The notes: a model not told the origin generated them from the sequence alone. A stretch of 64,000 nt of DNA from Heterohyrax brucei (GCA_028571685.1 CM053142.1:129758796-129822795), one strand, 5' to 3'; numbered from the stretch's first letter, positions 9,895 through 21,826 are shown. Made by a program: numbers and translations.

Positions 9895-10330
9895 CATTAA
9901 TTTTTAGTTGTTTATCAAATGTTTCTTGTGCATCTAGCTTTACGCTAAGCCCTGGAGGTGCCCTGCTTTTAGAGAAATGTGGTCTTTCTCAGTGTTCATG
10001 GCCCAGGGGAGGATTCTGGCATGTCAGCAAAGTGCTGTTTAAGCACGCTGATGGGATACGCATGGCTGTTTGGGGCACATAGGAGAGCACACGGTCTAGA
10101 GGTTGACTGTGGGAAGTGGTGCCAAGGAAGACTTCCTGGAAGAAGTGACCCTTAAAGAGAGGCCTGAAGGAGGAATCCCTGTAAATCAGGCAAATGAGGA
10201 TGGAGTGAGATTGTTTCAGGCCAAGGACTCTGGACTTGTGCAAGAGCCCAGAGGCAAAAGAGTGTCCTGATAGGACTAAAGAGGGTTGTGCCAGACAGGA
10301 GTGGCTAAAACAGAGGCTGGAGAAATCGGG
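9895..10330 (-). repeat. L2 LINE relic
   Basis: Reverse L2 3' region: 'tttatcaaatgtttcttgtg' near the tail, then 'ggaagacttcctggaagaag' and 'gaggcctgaaggagga'. Highly diverged. Confidence 0.6.
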
Positions 10331-10364
10331 CTGGGGCTTTCCCGTCAGCAGGTGCTGCTGACAT

Positions 10365-10480
10365 CATTTGGTAGCTGAGGCTGGTGAACCGGCTTAGTGA
10401 CTTCCCCCAATCCCATAGCAGCAGCGCCAGGATTTGATCTTATACCCACCTGGCTGCAAACAACACCAAGCTCTTTCTAT
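10365..10480 (-). repeat. MIR SINE fragment
   Basis: 'gacttcccccaatcccatag' and 'ccaggatttgatcttatacc' match the head half of a reverse MIR. Confidence 0.6.
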
Positions 10481-11385
10481 TTCACTCCTCTTTCTCTTTC
10501 TCTTTTTCCTTTTTGGAGACAGATTTATTAATTAAAGCCTGCTCTCAAATAATTAATTTGTCCATATCCAATAGACCACACTGTTCTACTTTGTCCTCGA
10601 AGTCATTATTACATCCCCTCAGGACGAAACAATTGAAATTCATTAAAATGTATTCTTCAATGATCCTGATGAAGGCAGCAAATCACCAAGAACTCGGCTC
10701 ACTGCTTAGGCTCCTAGTTCTTGTGGGCGAGCTGGGCCATGTTTGTATTCTGGGTGAGGCAGCCCGTGGAGTAAAGTGCACAGCAGTTTCTTTCATAAAT
10801 TTTTTAAAAGGAGTCATTTGTTCATGACCTTGATTAATCAGGGTCAAGAACATGACATGATAATGTTTAATCCATCAGACAAATCCATGTTTGCTCACTG
10901 GTCTGTGTTCCTGAAATGCCTTTCCCCCTATAATTTTATAGGATTTAACCCTCAGGGAATAGAAATTGGCTTGCGGTTTATTTTACTTTATTATTATTAT
11001 TTGCTCCTTTTTCCATTTGGGGGTAAAATGTGGTATAACTGTGATATCTAACAGCTGACAAGTAAGAAATAAAGTTTATCAGAATCAATGAGTGTTACCG
11101 TGGCCTCCATCTGGGGAGGGTCTTTCCAGTTCATCACAGGGCTTTGGACTTCTTCCACTCTGTCTCCACCCCTGGGCACTGCTGACCGGGCTTGTCTTTG
11201 GTGAATCTGGTGAAAAAGCAAAGAAGCCCTGTGAGGCTGTCAATCTTTTTTTTTCCTCCTTATCTCATGGGGCTTTACCCCTGATGGCTTAGATGCCCAG
11301 TATCCTGTGATCTCTCTTTTGCCATTGAAATGATGACCAGGAAAGAATCTTAATCTTAGCCAGGAAGGAAGAGGGAGGAATAATA
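10481..11385. other. Unannotated sequence
   Basis: A pyrimidine tract (about 10476-10512) is followed by sequence without a recognised family. The frames at 10513-10827 and 10776-11051 carry no domain. Confidence 0.45.
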
Positions 11386-11389
11386 ATGA

Positions 11390-11640
11390 CGATGGCAACA
11401 ATTAGCACTTAAATGGTACACGCTGTGTGCAGGAGGCGTGTTTCTAAGAGCTTTCTGCGCATTGACTCAATTAGCTTCCTCAACGACATTTTGAGATAGA
11501 GAATAAGACGTCCCTCTACCCCTCTGCTACAGAGGGGTTAGGTTATATACCCAAGGTCAAATCAGTAGGAAGTGGTAGAGATACAGTCTAAAGCCCTGAA
11601 GTCTGGCTTCAGAGTCTGTGCTCTAAACTATTACATTAGG
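11390..11640 (-). repeat. MIR SINE relic
   Basis: Reverse MIR: 'tctaagagctttctgcgcat', 'tacccaaggtcaaatcagta', 'ggcttcagagtctgtgctct'. Confidence 0.75.
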
Positions 11641-11689
11641 AAAATGAGTATGACGAAATGGCCAAGAAGTCACAGGTGTTGTGCTAGAT

Positions 11690-11850
11690 ACCATAATGCT
11701 CTGTTTGATATAAAATTTTTAATTACTCCTCACTATAAGCTTTTACAACCCTGTCTGACAAGATAAGAGAGAGAGAGGTTGAGCAGTTTGCTCAGATTTC
11801 GTAACTAGTAGGCAGTGGAACAGGAATTGGAAGAGTGATCTGAAGGGTTG
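11690..11850 (-). repeat. MIR SINE relic
   Basis: Reverse MIR: 'cctcactataagcttttaca', 'gaggttgagcagtttgctca', 'taactagtaggcagtggaac'. It lies in tandem with the previous MIR. Confidence 0.65.
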
Positions 11851-12359
11851 CACATCCCGTTCTTTCTCCACAGCCCTGTAGGATAGAGACCACTGATAAC
11901 AGGTTACATCAGACTGTCTCCAGATTCTATATTTTAGACAGGATCTGAACATTAAGTTGGATGACCACTCAGGTCATCCTCACATAGAAGCTTTCTCTTT
12001 CATGATCTAGCCCACTGTATTTGACTGTCTTCACCGCAGTATTTAACCTCAGAGTCACTAGGTTTAAAATTAAACTCACTTTCCTTACATAATGAAAACT
12101 ATGAGAGCCAAAACTCACTAAAATTGCCTTGCTTTTCCGGGTTTTGCAAATTTTCTACCTTTAACAGGGTATAGTCTTTCTAAAGCAGGTGGCATAAAGA
12201 ATTGAATAAGATTTACGGCATGTCTTTCCATGTGTACCTGTTTTCCTCTTAAAGTCCTGGCTTCCTAGTACTACCAAGACCATGGAAATTACGCATTAAC
12301 TTGTGACCCACTGGGACTATGAGGAGGTGAGGTAAGGCACTAGTCACTGAGTTAAAATC
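11851..12359. other. Unannotated sequence
   Basis: No element or gene signal recognised. Confidence 0.45.
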
Positions 12360-12800
12360 TTTGCACCTGGTTTGCTTTAGGCTCTCTCCAGATCATCAAA
12401 ACAGGTAAAGGGGCCAGCTACCAACCCCCTGCCCAGACAACAACCTCTGGAAAACTCCAGAGGGGCCCCCTCCAGGTTCCAGATGCCTTTCTCGTGTGGC
12501 CCCCAATGCCTATCTCCAGATAGACACTCTCAGGAGCTCCAGATGCCCATCTCTGAACTTCCCCTCCATGAAAGACTCACATTCTTCCATCCCCCACACC
12601 TAAACATTTAGCCTCAGCTACTCAATAGAATGAAACCCTCCACCTGACTGAAGAAGGTGGATAGCCTCTGAGGACTCGATTTTCCCTGTCCCTTGTATAT
12701 CAATAAGCACATGAAACCTCTTAATCACCCACATCCCCCCTGTCTCAGTATTGGCTTTGTCGCTGGCACAGATCTGTGTTTCACGGTAACATTGCCACAT
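12360..12800 (+). repeat. Possible solo LTR, unclassified
   Basis: A C-rich block with repeated 'ccagatgcc' (about 12479 and 12540) is followed by a downstream portion ending 'attggctttgtcgctggcac ... cacggtaacattgccaca'. This looks like the R/U5 end of an LTR. I could not assign a family or find TG...CA edges, so this is tentative. Confidence 0.3.
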
Positions 12801-13786
12801 TCCTGTGGTTCATTTTAGTGGAAAATATTTGGTTTTCTGTCTCTTACAAGTTTCGCCTTTCACAGTTCCTGACTTTCTCAGGTTTTGCTGTATTCCCACT
12901 CAGGTTTAACAGAGTCACCTAAGTTAGAGCGCTCCTTCTCCCTCATCTGCCGCACTCAATCAGTCTCAAAATTCTGTAGATCCTACGTGTTACAAACTTA
13001 CCTAGTTTAATCTCTTTCTCCTCATCCCCTACACTGCCTGACAGCTGACTGATATTTGTAGATCAAATGAATGCATGAATGAGTATCTGCTGAAAGGCAA
13101 GAGAAGAAAGAAGAAGGCCGGACCCCTGAAGTAGTGGTCATCTCCTGACATTACTTGAAGTAATAAAGACCCTTGCATGATAGGCCGCAGCCTTTCCTGT
13201 CTCCCCAGCCATAGTTTTATTATCGAGCAGTCATTTGCTGAGAGAGGGAGAGGGAGACAGCAAGTACAAGAGTGAGCAACTTGAAACCAACACCCAGAGA
13301 GGAAGGTCAGATGCGGCCTGTATCCCTAGGGGAGGAATCATTTCCTGGCAATGTTTTCAACTTGGAAACTCTCAGAGGATCAAAGAGAGGCTATGAAAGT
13401 TGCCTGTAGTCCCAAAGTCTGTCGGTAACTCCCCTCCCAACTGCTTTTAGCTTCCAAAGAAAGATTCCTTTGAATAAACTTTTACGTGCACTTTACTTCT
13501 AGTTCGGGAAGTACTTGCTTTTAATGCTGTGTATGAGAATGTGAGTTCAGATCAGCTGACGTGGGATCACGGGTAGACAACCAGCTGAAGTGGGCCATAA
13601 GAAGTTTAACAAACAGAACTGTACAGCTTGTTATGGTTTCCAAAGTCTGTTAGTTCTAAAATTCTATGTTCATATCATGTACTGGGTGTCAGTGAGTGAC
13701 AGTCAACTGTAGCACATCGTTAGTGTTCTCAAGAAAGGGATTTAGGGATGTTTTGAGCCAATTTCATCCCCCAAAATAGTAGAACA
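12801..13786. other. Unannotated sequence
   Basis: No recognisable repeat or exon. Confidence 0.45.
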
Positions 13787-13870
13787 TCCTCCTTTCCTCC
13801 CTCCTTTCCAGCCTCCCTGCCTCCTTTCCAGCCTCCCTGCCTCCTTGCCTCCCGCCTTCCCTCCCTCCAC
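13787..13870. repeat. Polypyrimidine tract with a perfect 20-bp tandem duplication
   Basis: A CT-only-like tract. The 20-mer ctcctttccagcctccctgc occurs twice back to back at 13801-13820 and 13821-13840, followed by further decayed units to about 13868. Confidence 0.9.
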
Positions 13871-14024
13871 CATTCAACAATTGCCTCTTATATGCCAGGC
13901 ACGATGCTAAGCCTGTCTAGACTTCAACCTTGATCAGATACAACAGAACCGTGTCAAAGTTTCTTTCTGTATCTGCAGAAAACTTTCCTTACAGATAATT
14001 TAATTGTGGTGAAAGGAGGTGTCC

Positions 14025-14870
14025 CAACAGGACTAAACCAAAAGCTAAGACGTTTCCTAAATACAACCAAATACTTTGAGGGACAGAGTAGCAGGGCAGG
14101 GGTCTGGGGACCATGCTTTTAGGGGGCGTCTGGGTCAACTGGAATGACAGTTTTTTAAGAAAATGTTTAGCATCCCACTTTGGGGAGTGGTATCTGGGGT
14201 CTTAAAAGCTGGGGTCTTTAGGCCATCTAAAATGCCTCAATTGGTCTCAGCCCACCTAGAACAGAGAAAAATGAAAGTCATCCAAGACATAAGGGAAATA
14301 TGAGCCTAAGATACAGGCAGGGCCACATAAACCCAAGACGACGTCAGCATGAGACAAGAAAAACTAAATGGTGGGTGGCTGTCACCAATAACTCCCCTTA
14401 CAGGACTTCTGTGAAGAGTCTGTGATAGAGTAGGAGAAATTTGGGGTGCAGGACTCAAGCTCTAGTAAAAAAAAAAAAAAGCAGACTTGATGATCTGACA
14501 TACTGGAGGGTCCCCAGAAGATAAGCCCCTGGACTTTCTGTTAGCCCAGAACAGAAACCCTTCCTGAAGCCATCTCCCCAGACAAAGACTAAACTGGTCT
14601 GAGACGTAAAATGATACTGGTGAAGCATGTGCTTTTTGGTTTAAGTTAGATACAGGAGACTAACTGGGCAGTTCCTGTCCAGAGGTGAGATGAGAAGATA
14701 GAAGGGAACAGGAATTGCTTGAATGGACACAGGAAATATAGGATGGAGCGGAGGAGTGTGCTGTGACAGTGTGGGAAGAGCAGTTAGGGTCACATAACAA
14801 AGTGTGTATATGTTTGCGTATGAGAAACTGAGTTGAATTGTAAACTTTCACTTAAAATACCATGAGAATA
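14025..14870 (+). mobile_element. L1 3' UTR (afrotherian type)
   Basis: Plus-strand L1 3' UTR without ORF2: 'gcaggggtctggggaccatg', 'ggtatctggggtcttaaaag', 'caattggtctcagcccacct', 'gaactgagttgaattgtaaa'-like end near 14826-14850, closing near 'cacttaaaatacc'. A pure A-run at about 14467-14480 lies inside it. The same 3' UTR type is seen, reversed, at 9011-9545 and 27540-27660. Confidence 0.8.
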
Positions 14871-15073
14871 AGAGTTGTTGGAATTTGGGAGAAAAAGAGA
14901 GAGAGAAAGAGAAGTCATCAGGCTTGGTTGTTTTCCTAGAAATCTGCTTATAATGTTGCATTTGGAGACAAAGAGGCTCAGGCGCTCCCAGGTCTATGAC
15001 CTTGATCCTGACGGTTGACCTCAGAATGCTGCTCTATACAATAACCAGGGAAAATGCCTGCTCTTTCATATAT

Positions 15074-15222
15074 ACCCACTGCTATCAAGTCGACTCAGAC
15101 TAATAGTGACCCCATAGGTGAGAGGAGAACTGCCCCATAGAGTTTCCAAGGACTACCTGGAGAATTTGAATTGTCAACCTTTTGTTTAGCAGATGTAGCA
15201 CTTAACCACATCACTACATAAG
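15074..15222 (-). mobile_element. AfroSINE
   Basis: Nearly full length in reverse: 'cccactgctatcaagtcgac', 'aactgccccatagagtttcc', 'agcacttaaccacatcacta'. Confidence 0.9.
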
Positions 15223-15323
15223 ATCTGGTAACTAGGATTAAAATGAAAATGAGATGACCTCTGTGAAAAATCTTAGTCAACTGTATAAAGTATTAAACAG
15301 ATATAAGGACGCATTATTTATTC

Positions 15324-15351
15324 TTGTGTGTGTGTGTGTGTGTATGTGTGT
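15324..15351. repeat. (TG)n microsatellite
   Basis: About eleven TG units interrupted once by TATG. Confidence 0.95.
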
Positions 15352-15368
15352 TGTAAGTACATAGTAAG

Positions 15369-15567
15369 GAGACTGTGGCAAGACAGTTAAGTGCTTGGCT
15401 GCAAATCGAAAGGTCACAATTTCAGACTCATCTAGTGGCTCTGCCGGAGAAGGACCTGGCAATCTCCTTCCATAAGGATTATAGCCTAAAAAACTCCATG
15501 GGGCAGTTCTATTCTGTCCTATGGAGTCTCAGTGGGTCAAAACGAACTTGGCGGCACATAATGACAG
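15369..15567 (+). mobile_element. AfroSINE, long type
   Basis: Head 'gagactgtggcaagacagtt', then the long-type insert 'aaggacctggcaatctcctt', body 'ggggcagttctattctgtcc' and tail 'ggcggcacataatgac'. The 100-codon frame 15375-15677 only reads through it. Confidence 0.85.
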
Positions 15568-16502
15568 CATCAATGTTCTTCACATGTACAATTTTTGACA
15601 TTATTTATGTTTATCACATTGTTAACCATTACCAATATCTGTTTGCAAATTTTCCCGTCATCTTTATTAGCCTCTAAGCGGTGAGCCCCCAAGGTTATTG
15701 CTCTTAGCGTGCCTTTCCCTCACTGGAGTCATTGAATCCTACAGAAATGGAGGTAAGTATATACAAGAGCTTTAGCCTCATTACATTTAAAGGCAGGGCT
15801 TTGAACTGGCTAGTTTTGTTCTGAGCCACTGCTGAGAATTTGCATTTTTACCCCAGAATTCTAGAATTAATCTACAGATGTCAAACCAAGAATAACTAGT
15901 TCAGAGCCCTGTTCAAAGATCACAGTGGGCATCCTTAGTCCCCCTACCAGATAAAGATGCTCAGAGAGAACCAACCAGACTAGAACACAGATGTCCCTGG
16001 GCAGAGGCAGGCTCCCACCAGCACTGGGAGAACAGCGCAGAAGGGTGTCTACTGTGGCTGGTGGTGGGTTCAGTGTTCAGAGCCGAAGGCTTGTCTTTGT
16101 AGGGTATCCTGAGCTGTGAGAATGGATGAAAACCACCGAAGTGTGAGCTCTTGGAGCTTTGCTAGTATCTCTTCCCTGAGGACCCTCCCAGGGACAGCAG
16201 TTGTTCAAAAGAATTAAATGAGTTCCCAGAGATTTTTTAGCTGCTTTTAATTGTATTCCCTCACTGCAATTCATAAGACTAAGCCATCCTTTGCCTTCTG
16301 TGCGTGGTATGTAAACACCCTGCTTTAACTCACAGTGACGACATGGCTCATTTGTAGCGCTGTACTGCCTACCCCCTGTCAGCTCCACAGCTGTGTTCTG
16401 GGGTACACACCCACATGCAGAAATGTATGCTGGGGAGGAAACATTAGCACTTCAGAATGGGAAGGAAGAAATGGGCTTTTCCTGAACACACACATCCAGA
16501 AA
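15568..16502. other. Unannotated sequence
   Basis: No family recognised. The 103-codon minus-strand frame 16077-16388 has no domain. Confidence 0.45.
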
Positions 16503-16700
16503 GGAGCCCTGGTGGTACAACGGTTGAGCGCTCAGCTGCTAACTGGAAGGTTGGGGGTTGGAACTCACCCAGAGTTCCTGTGCAAGGAAGACCTGATGAT
16601 CTGCTTCCATAAAGATGACAGCCTATAAAACCTTTTGGGGCAGTTCTCCTGTGTCACATGGGGTCACTAGGGGTCAGAACTGACCACACAGCAACAACAC
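16503..16700 (+). mobile_element. AfroSINE, long type, with target-site duplication
   Basis: Starts 'ggagccctggtggtacaacg' and ends 'cacagcaacaac'. The flanking direct repeat acatccaga (16492-16500 and 16704-16712) is an intact target-site duplication, so this is a relatively recent insertion. Confidence 0.92.
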
Positions 16701-16864
16701 CAGACATCCAGACGGGGAGCCTGCCCAGTGCCTGAGTCTCTGGTCCCGTCGTTTTGGCCCTGTTCCCTGCCTCCAGCCCCATCATCTTCAGGAAATGCAC
16801 AGAGCTTTCTCAGAGAAGAGAATTGGCTCACTGGTGACGGAAGGTGTGTTCCCCTAAATTTGGG

Positions 16865-17230
16865 CTACCTACTCACACGTTCATTTATAAATTCCGTACA
16901 TAGTTATTGAGGGATACTATATGACAGACACTGTTGTAAGTGCATATGTCAGAAAGCAGTGAACAAGATAGATGGAGCTTGTGTCTAGAGTGAGAAGACA
17001 CAGACAGTAAGCAAATAAACAAGTAAATGGACAAGGTAGCTTCACATGGTGACACGAGGTTTGAACTAAATAGAATGACATGGTAGAGCGTGAATGGGGA
17101 GGTGGTCTATCTGGGAAGTCCTGTTTGAGGAAGTAGCATTTGAACTGAGGCCCAGGGACAAGGAGGAGCCAGCCTCAGTGTTAAGGGAATAGCAAGTGCA
17201 AAGATGACTTCTAGGAAGTCAACATTTGCT
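16865..17230 (-). repeat. L2 LINE 3' end relic
   Basis: Reverse L2: 'gttattgagggatactatat', 'agcagtgaacaagatagatg', 'ggaagtcctgtttgaggaag', 'cattt gaactgaggccc'-like stretch near 17148, 'agggaatagcaagtgcaaag'. Confidence 0.65.
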
Positions 17231-17404
17231 TTGCTCAAGTTCAGAGCAGCCAGGAGTTCAGACGCCCAGACCAGTTTTCTGCTCTCTAAACTATGCCACT
17301 TGTGGTCACTCACATGTTAAAGACCATGAGCTATCTGCTTGTCAGCTGATTTCTTTCCCTTTTCAGGGTTCTCTCCAAAAAAAGAGTAAGGCTGATAATA
17401 CAGC

Positions 17405-18157
17405 GTCTTAGTTATCTAGTGCTGCTATACCAGAAGTACCACACGTCGATATGTCTAACAAACAGAAATCTATTCTTTCACAGTCTAGGAGGCTTTCTCT
17501 CTCTGTGGGCTATGGAGAAAGGTCCTTGTCTCCTTTCTGTGGGCATCTGTGGGCTAGACCTTCCTCGGAGATCTCCGTGTGTCTTGGCATCAGTCTTTCA
17601 CTGGGTCCAGGCAGTTCTCAGTGCAGGGATCTCAAGGCCAAAGGATGAGGTCTGCTCCTGGCTCTTCTTTCTTGGTGGTTAGGAGTCCCTTTCCTCTCTG
17701 CTCACTCCTCTTCTCCTTTTATCTGTTGTAAGGTAGAAGGTGTGACTCAAGGAAGTGTGTGACTTAAAGAGTGCGATTTGAGTAAGACTGTGACTCAAAC
17801 AAACTATACCCCATAATGATCCTGCCTTATTAACACAGAGAAAACCAAACCTATTGCCCTCAAGTTTATTTCAGCTGACAGTAACCCTGGAGGACAGAGT
17901 AGAACTGCCCCACAGGGTTTCAAGGAATGACTGGAGACTTTGAACTGCCGACTTTTGATTAGCAGCCAAGTTCTCAACTGTTATACCACCACACTTCTCA
18001 TTAAAAAAGAGGTTGGGGTTTATAGCCCATCATAAAATAGAGGATAATTCTATCTTATCACAAAATAGAGGACAGCCACACCACACTGGGCATCACGGCC
18101 TAGCCAAGATGACACGTATTTTGGGGGGAGAGGGGCACAGTTCATTCCATGACATGT
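17405..18157 (-). mobile_element. MaLR-type LTR, split by an AfroSINE
   Basis: Minus-strand LTR: 'gtcttagttatctagtgctg', 'gaggctttctctctctgtgg', 'tgctcctggctcttctttct', resuming after the SINE and closing at 'gttcattccatgac'. The AfroSINE at 17842-17995 interrupts it. Part of the right half (near 18030-18080) carries a short internal repeat of 'tatc...cacaaaatagaggac'. Confidence 0.7.
17842..17995 (-). mobile_element. AfroSINE inside an LTR
   Basis: Full-length reverse copy: 'aaaccaaacctattgccctc', 'gagtagaactgccccacagg', 'ttataccaccacac'. Confidence 0.9.
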
Positions 18158-18955
18158 AGCCTGTTTCAAGTCACTGCCTTTGCTCTATCAACTTGATTTC
18201 CAGCTAAGCTCCGAAACATTTGATGAGATCTGTGTCTATCACACTTACTGAAGCCAAAATTAGCACACATTTATAGCTCTTCTGTATAGTACTGACAGAA
18301 ACCTAAACCTTTAAATCTCCAGACACAGAGCATATTCTAGGAATTTATGAAAACACTGAGGTAAAGGGCATCTAAGAAAGGACTCCTGCGTGTGCCAACA
18401 GACCAGCCTCCTGGCTGGCACTCTTGTGCTCCATCAGGAAGAACGGGGAAAAACTTCCTATAAAGTGATAATAAAGTCCATGCTAGAAGAGAAGTAGGAA
18501 AACTATTCAGTGGATGTTGAGAGCTATTCTTCCTTTTGTAACATAATGCTCCCTGAATATATTTTAATACGAGTTCCCCCAGACGACTAAACTGAATTAC
18601 CTGTCAATAGAGGCCCTCTCCACCCTTTTCTGTTCTACTTGTCTACCACACCTGGGAGTATCTGAAATTCACGGCAATCACTTTTGACCACACACTTACA
18701 TTAAAAGGTGCAACGAACTGAAGAAAATTCTCGACAGCTGCCAGTATCAGACAAAGCAGATGATGACAATATGCAAGATTTCTGGGCCGACTCGCCTCCA
18801 GAGACTCCTTCGTCTCCCCAGCACAGTACGCCTTCTTGTTCTTCCTGTGTCCTTGTTTAAAGCCGGTCCCTGAAGTCTATCAAAAGTGCTGACATTGGTC
18901 TTCTCTGCAAACTGTAACATGCACACATATTCTCATTCGGGTATGTTACTCTTTT
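18158..18955. other. Unannotated sequence
   Basis: Unique-looking sequence, no element recognised. Confidence 0.45.
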
Positions 18956-18959
18956 CTTC

Positions 18960-19115
18960 TTCAGTGCTAATTTTTATGTGGGTCATTCATGTACTGTTTG
19001 TGACATATTTACAAAGAGTCTGCAGTATGCCAGACTTGGGAGATACCAGTCTAGTCACCTTTATAGACCAGGTAGAACTAGCTCCTGCTCACACGGAGGG
19101 TGAAGTCTAGTGAGG
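18960..19115 (-). repeat. L2 LINE fragment
   Basis: 'tctgcagtatgccagacttg' and 'gtgaagtctagtgagggaca' match the reverse L2 tail region. Confidence 0.5.
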
Positions 19116-19211
19116 GACATGGGCCAGTAGGCAAGAGTGGCAAAGACTGACAAGGATTTGGAGAGTGGTTAAACAAGAGATAAGGGGAGCACCAAAAAGC
19201 CCAAACCTCAA

Positions 19212-19391
19212 AGCGATTGCTGTTGATCAGACTCTGACGCATGAGGCCCCCACGTGTGTTAGAGCAAAACTGCGCTCTGCAGGGTTTTCAGCGGCTGATT
19301 TTCCAGGAGAAGACCACCTGGCTTTCATTCAGGGCACTTCTGGGTGGACTTGAAACCTGGGCATTAACGGTCTGCGCCACTCAGGGACTCC
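19212..19391 (-). mobile_element. AfroSINE, older long type
   Basis: Reverse: 'gattgctgttgatcagactc', 'ctctgcagggttttcagcgg', 'cacttctgggtggacttgaa', 'cgccactcagggactcc'. Confidence 0.85.
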
Positions 19392-19939
19392 AGTGGGAAC
19401 ACAGGGGAGAGAAACTGGGAACGCTAATCCATGTGAAGGGACACAAGAACCTCTCGGGCTCTGCTAGCCTCATTCGCACTGGCCTCATCTTCCCTTTCCT
19501 TTGCCGGAAGCCACAAATCTTCACTGCTCATCTAGTCACTGTCCACCCACAGCCAGGCAGAAGCCATCATCTTGTCACTCTTCTTTCTCATGAGCCCCTC
19601 CCCTCTGTTTTTTTTTTTTTTTTTTTGGCCGAATCAAGCTTCACTCCCATCCTTCTCTGGTCATCCCCCACAACAAACGACGGAGGGTTTCCTGTTTATA
19701 GGAACACAGGCCTATACTTTCTCAGTGGGATGAGGATTTAGGATTGTTTTCTCAGGAGTTATGATGCCTCTTGCTCATAGCAAGGCAACTAAATTAAAGT
19801 CTAAGAAGAATGTTATGGCTGTGGGGAAAATCTTCTCTCTGAAACTAACAAGACTGTCTGGGAATAAAATCAGCTCCTGAGGCTTCATTAGACCTAAACT
19901 CTAAACAGATAATACAGGGTTAGCATTAACAATATTAGA
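19392..19939. other. Unannotated sequence with a T-run
   Basis: It contains a T-run at about 19609-19626. The 166-codon frame 19241-19741 reads through an AfroSINE and this T-run, and I do not regard it as a gene. Confidence 0.5.
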
Positions 19940-20460
19940 TTAGCTATTCAAATGAAGAGATTTGCATGCCCTTTCAGGGCCAGGACCTGTTGTACCTGAT
20001 AGAATTTTAATAATTCAGGCTGGTCTTCTGTACTGTCATTGCGTGTTGACTGTGATTCCACTGAGTAGGAACAATACATTAATAAAGTCTGTCGGACGCT
20101 TCTTGTGGGTGAAATTTTCAAGATGAACAGCGTATATGTCTGTGCCAGTGACCACAGGGCTTCTCTTATTCTTTGTGATTCTAACCCAGCCTTTGCCAAA
20201 ACCAAGACTTAAAGTTGATGCATCTGCTACATTGAAGGTACCTCCTGCTTTTACAAAATCATTACATTGACCATCATGCATGGGTCTCCCGTTGACCGAC
20301 ACTGCAGTTTCTCCACCCGTACAATGACTACAGAGGCCAACTCCCTTCTCTTCATCTCCAACTCAGGCCTCTGATCTGATGAGCAAGCACAATAGAGCTT
20401 GTTGAACAGAACTCTCAGATGGGGCCCTGTGGGGGCAGAGCCCTGTCCAAGGCCCATGGG
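19940..20460 (-). other. Unidentified sequence with overlapping minus-strand open frames
   Basis: Three overlapping minus-strand frames (20251-20457, 20036-20302, 19948-20205) cover this block in staggered fashion, as in a frameshifted retropseudogene. I recognise no protein family in any of them. There is no poly-A tail on the minus-strand 3' side, no target-site duplication and no clear splice sites. It may be a decayed processed pseudogene or chance. Confidence 0.25.
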
Positions 20461-21195
20461 TCATGGAGAGAGTATCCTGCAAGTTTCCCTGGCCTCACGA
20501 CTCTCTCTTTGGGCTTACTACAGCCTGCAATTCTTTAATTTATTTATAGCTGTTGTTGCTTTTGCTACTACCAAGTAATATATTTTTTCTCACGGAAGAC
20601 TTACTCTGAGTCAGAATCAACTCTATAGTGACAGTTTTTTTTATAGAAGAGCAGAAAATAAATAAAAGCCCAAATTTAAAATTAATCTATAGTTCCAGTC
20701 TCTTTTTACTGTAAACATCTTGCCTATATACACTGCACTTGTTTGTGTGTGTGTGTGTTTTAAATATCAGTCTACTACACATTCTATTGAATGATCTTTT
20801 TCTGTTCATTTTTTTTATTATGAACTCAGCTTGGTTACATTACTACACGTTCCTCTATCTCGTTTTAATGGATGAGCAGAACTGACTCAGAAGCCAACTG
20901 TTTTCGTTGTGCTTATGTGAATTATCGAGGTCTTCCATTTTCCACAGTTCTTTAATATACGTTTCCACAATAAAATCTTTGCAAGGATCTTGGATCAAGG
21001 TCAGCACAGGTAAGCTGTGACAAGACTGATTCATAAAAACAGGTACTCTCTTTAAGAGGAAACTTAGTGACCCTTTGTTGAAGTGTGACTTAATAGTATT
21101 ACTAATAGAATCTACTCTTGTCTTCCTTTCTTGGTTCGCCTTTGTCATCCCATCTTTTCTTGAAGAGCACTGAGATTAGCTACTCTGCTTACACA
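20461..21195. other. Mostly unannotated sequence
   Basis: A short worn AfroSINE-like tail (gagtcagaatcaactctata, about 20609-20628) and a (TG) run (20743-20758) are the only items I can name. Confidence 0.45.
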
Positions 21196-21199
21196 TCTT

Positions 21200-21322
21200 A
21201 GAACCCACAAGAGCTTTCACATACATCATCCTACTTGAGCCACATAAGAGCCTCTGGATTCGAGCTGTGTTCTTATTGTCATTTTTTCTTTTCTTCAGAT
21301 GCGAAGGTTGACTCTTAAGAGC
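21200..21322 (-). repeat. MIR SINE fragment
   Basis: 'acatcatcctacttgagcca' and 'ttcttcagatgcgaaggttg' resemble the reverse MIR 3' half. Confidence 0.45.
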
Positions 21323-21325
21323 AGT

Positions 21326-21826
21326 GTCATGGATTAACAGTATCTGCCTAAAATATGTGTCAGCTTGGCTAGGCCAGGATTCCCAGTCTGGTTTGGTTCT
21401 CCTCCTTTTATGATTGTAATTTTATGTGAAAGACAGTTAGGGTGGGACCGTAACACCCTTGCTAAGGTCACCTCCCTGATCCAGCAGAAAGAGAGATTCC
21501 CAGGAGTGTGGCCCACACCACCTTTTATCTTCCAAGAGCTAGAAGAAAGGGGAACCAGGCAGAGAGGGGAACCTCATACTACCAGAAGAGCAGCACCAGG
21601 ATCAGACCGTGTCCTTTGGACCTCAAGTTTCTGTGTGGAAAAGCTCTAGTCCAGGAAAAGATTGATGACAAGAACCTTCCTCTAGAGCCGACAGAGAGAG
21701 AAGCCTTCCACTGAAGCTAATACCCTGATTTTGGACTTCTAGCCTTCTGGGCTGTGAGAGAATAAATTGCTCTTTGCTGAAGCCATCCACGTGGTATTCC
21801 GTTATAGCAGTGATAGATGACTGAGG
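21326..21826 (+). mobile_element. MaLR-type LTR, full length
   Basis: Plus-strand solo LTR: 'tgtgtcagcttggctaggcc', 'attgtaattttatgtgaaag', 'gtggcccacaccacctttta', 'gagaataaattgctctttgc' (poly-A signal aataaa at 21760-21765 region) and the end 'agtgatagatgactgaggca'. Open frames 21365-21649 and 21508-21714 are LTR sequence and not coding. No internal genes are attached. Confidence 0.8.

Noticed and set aside
14467-14480. A-run as the poly-A tail of a retroposon
   Set aside because: L1 3' UTR sequence continues on both sides without a break, so it is an internal A tract.
19241-19741. 166-codon plus-strand frame
   Set aside because: It runs through a reversed AfroSINE and a T-run, so its composition explains the lack of stops.
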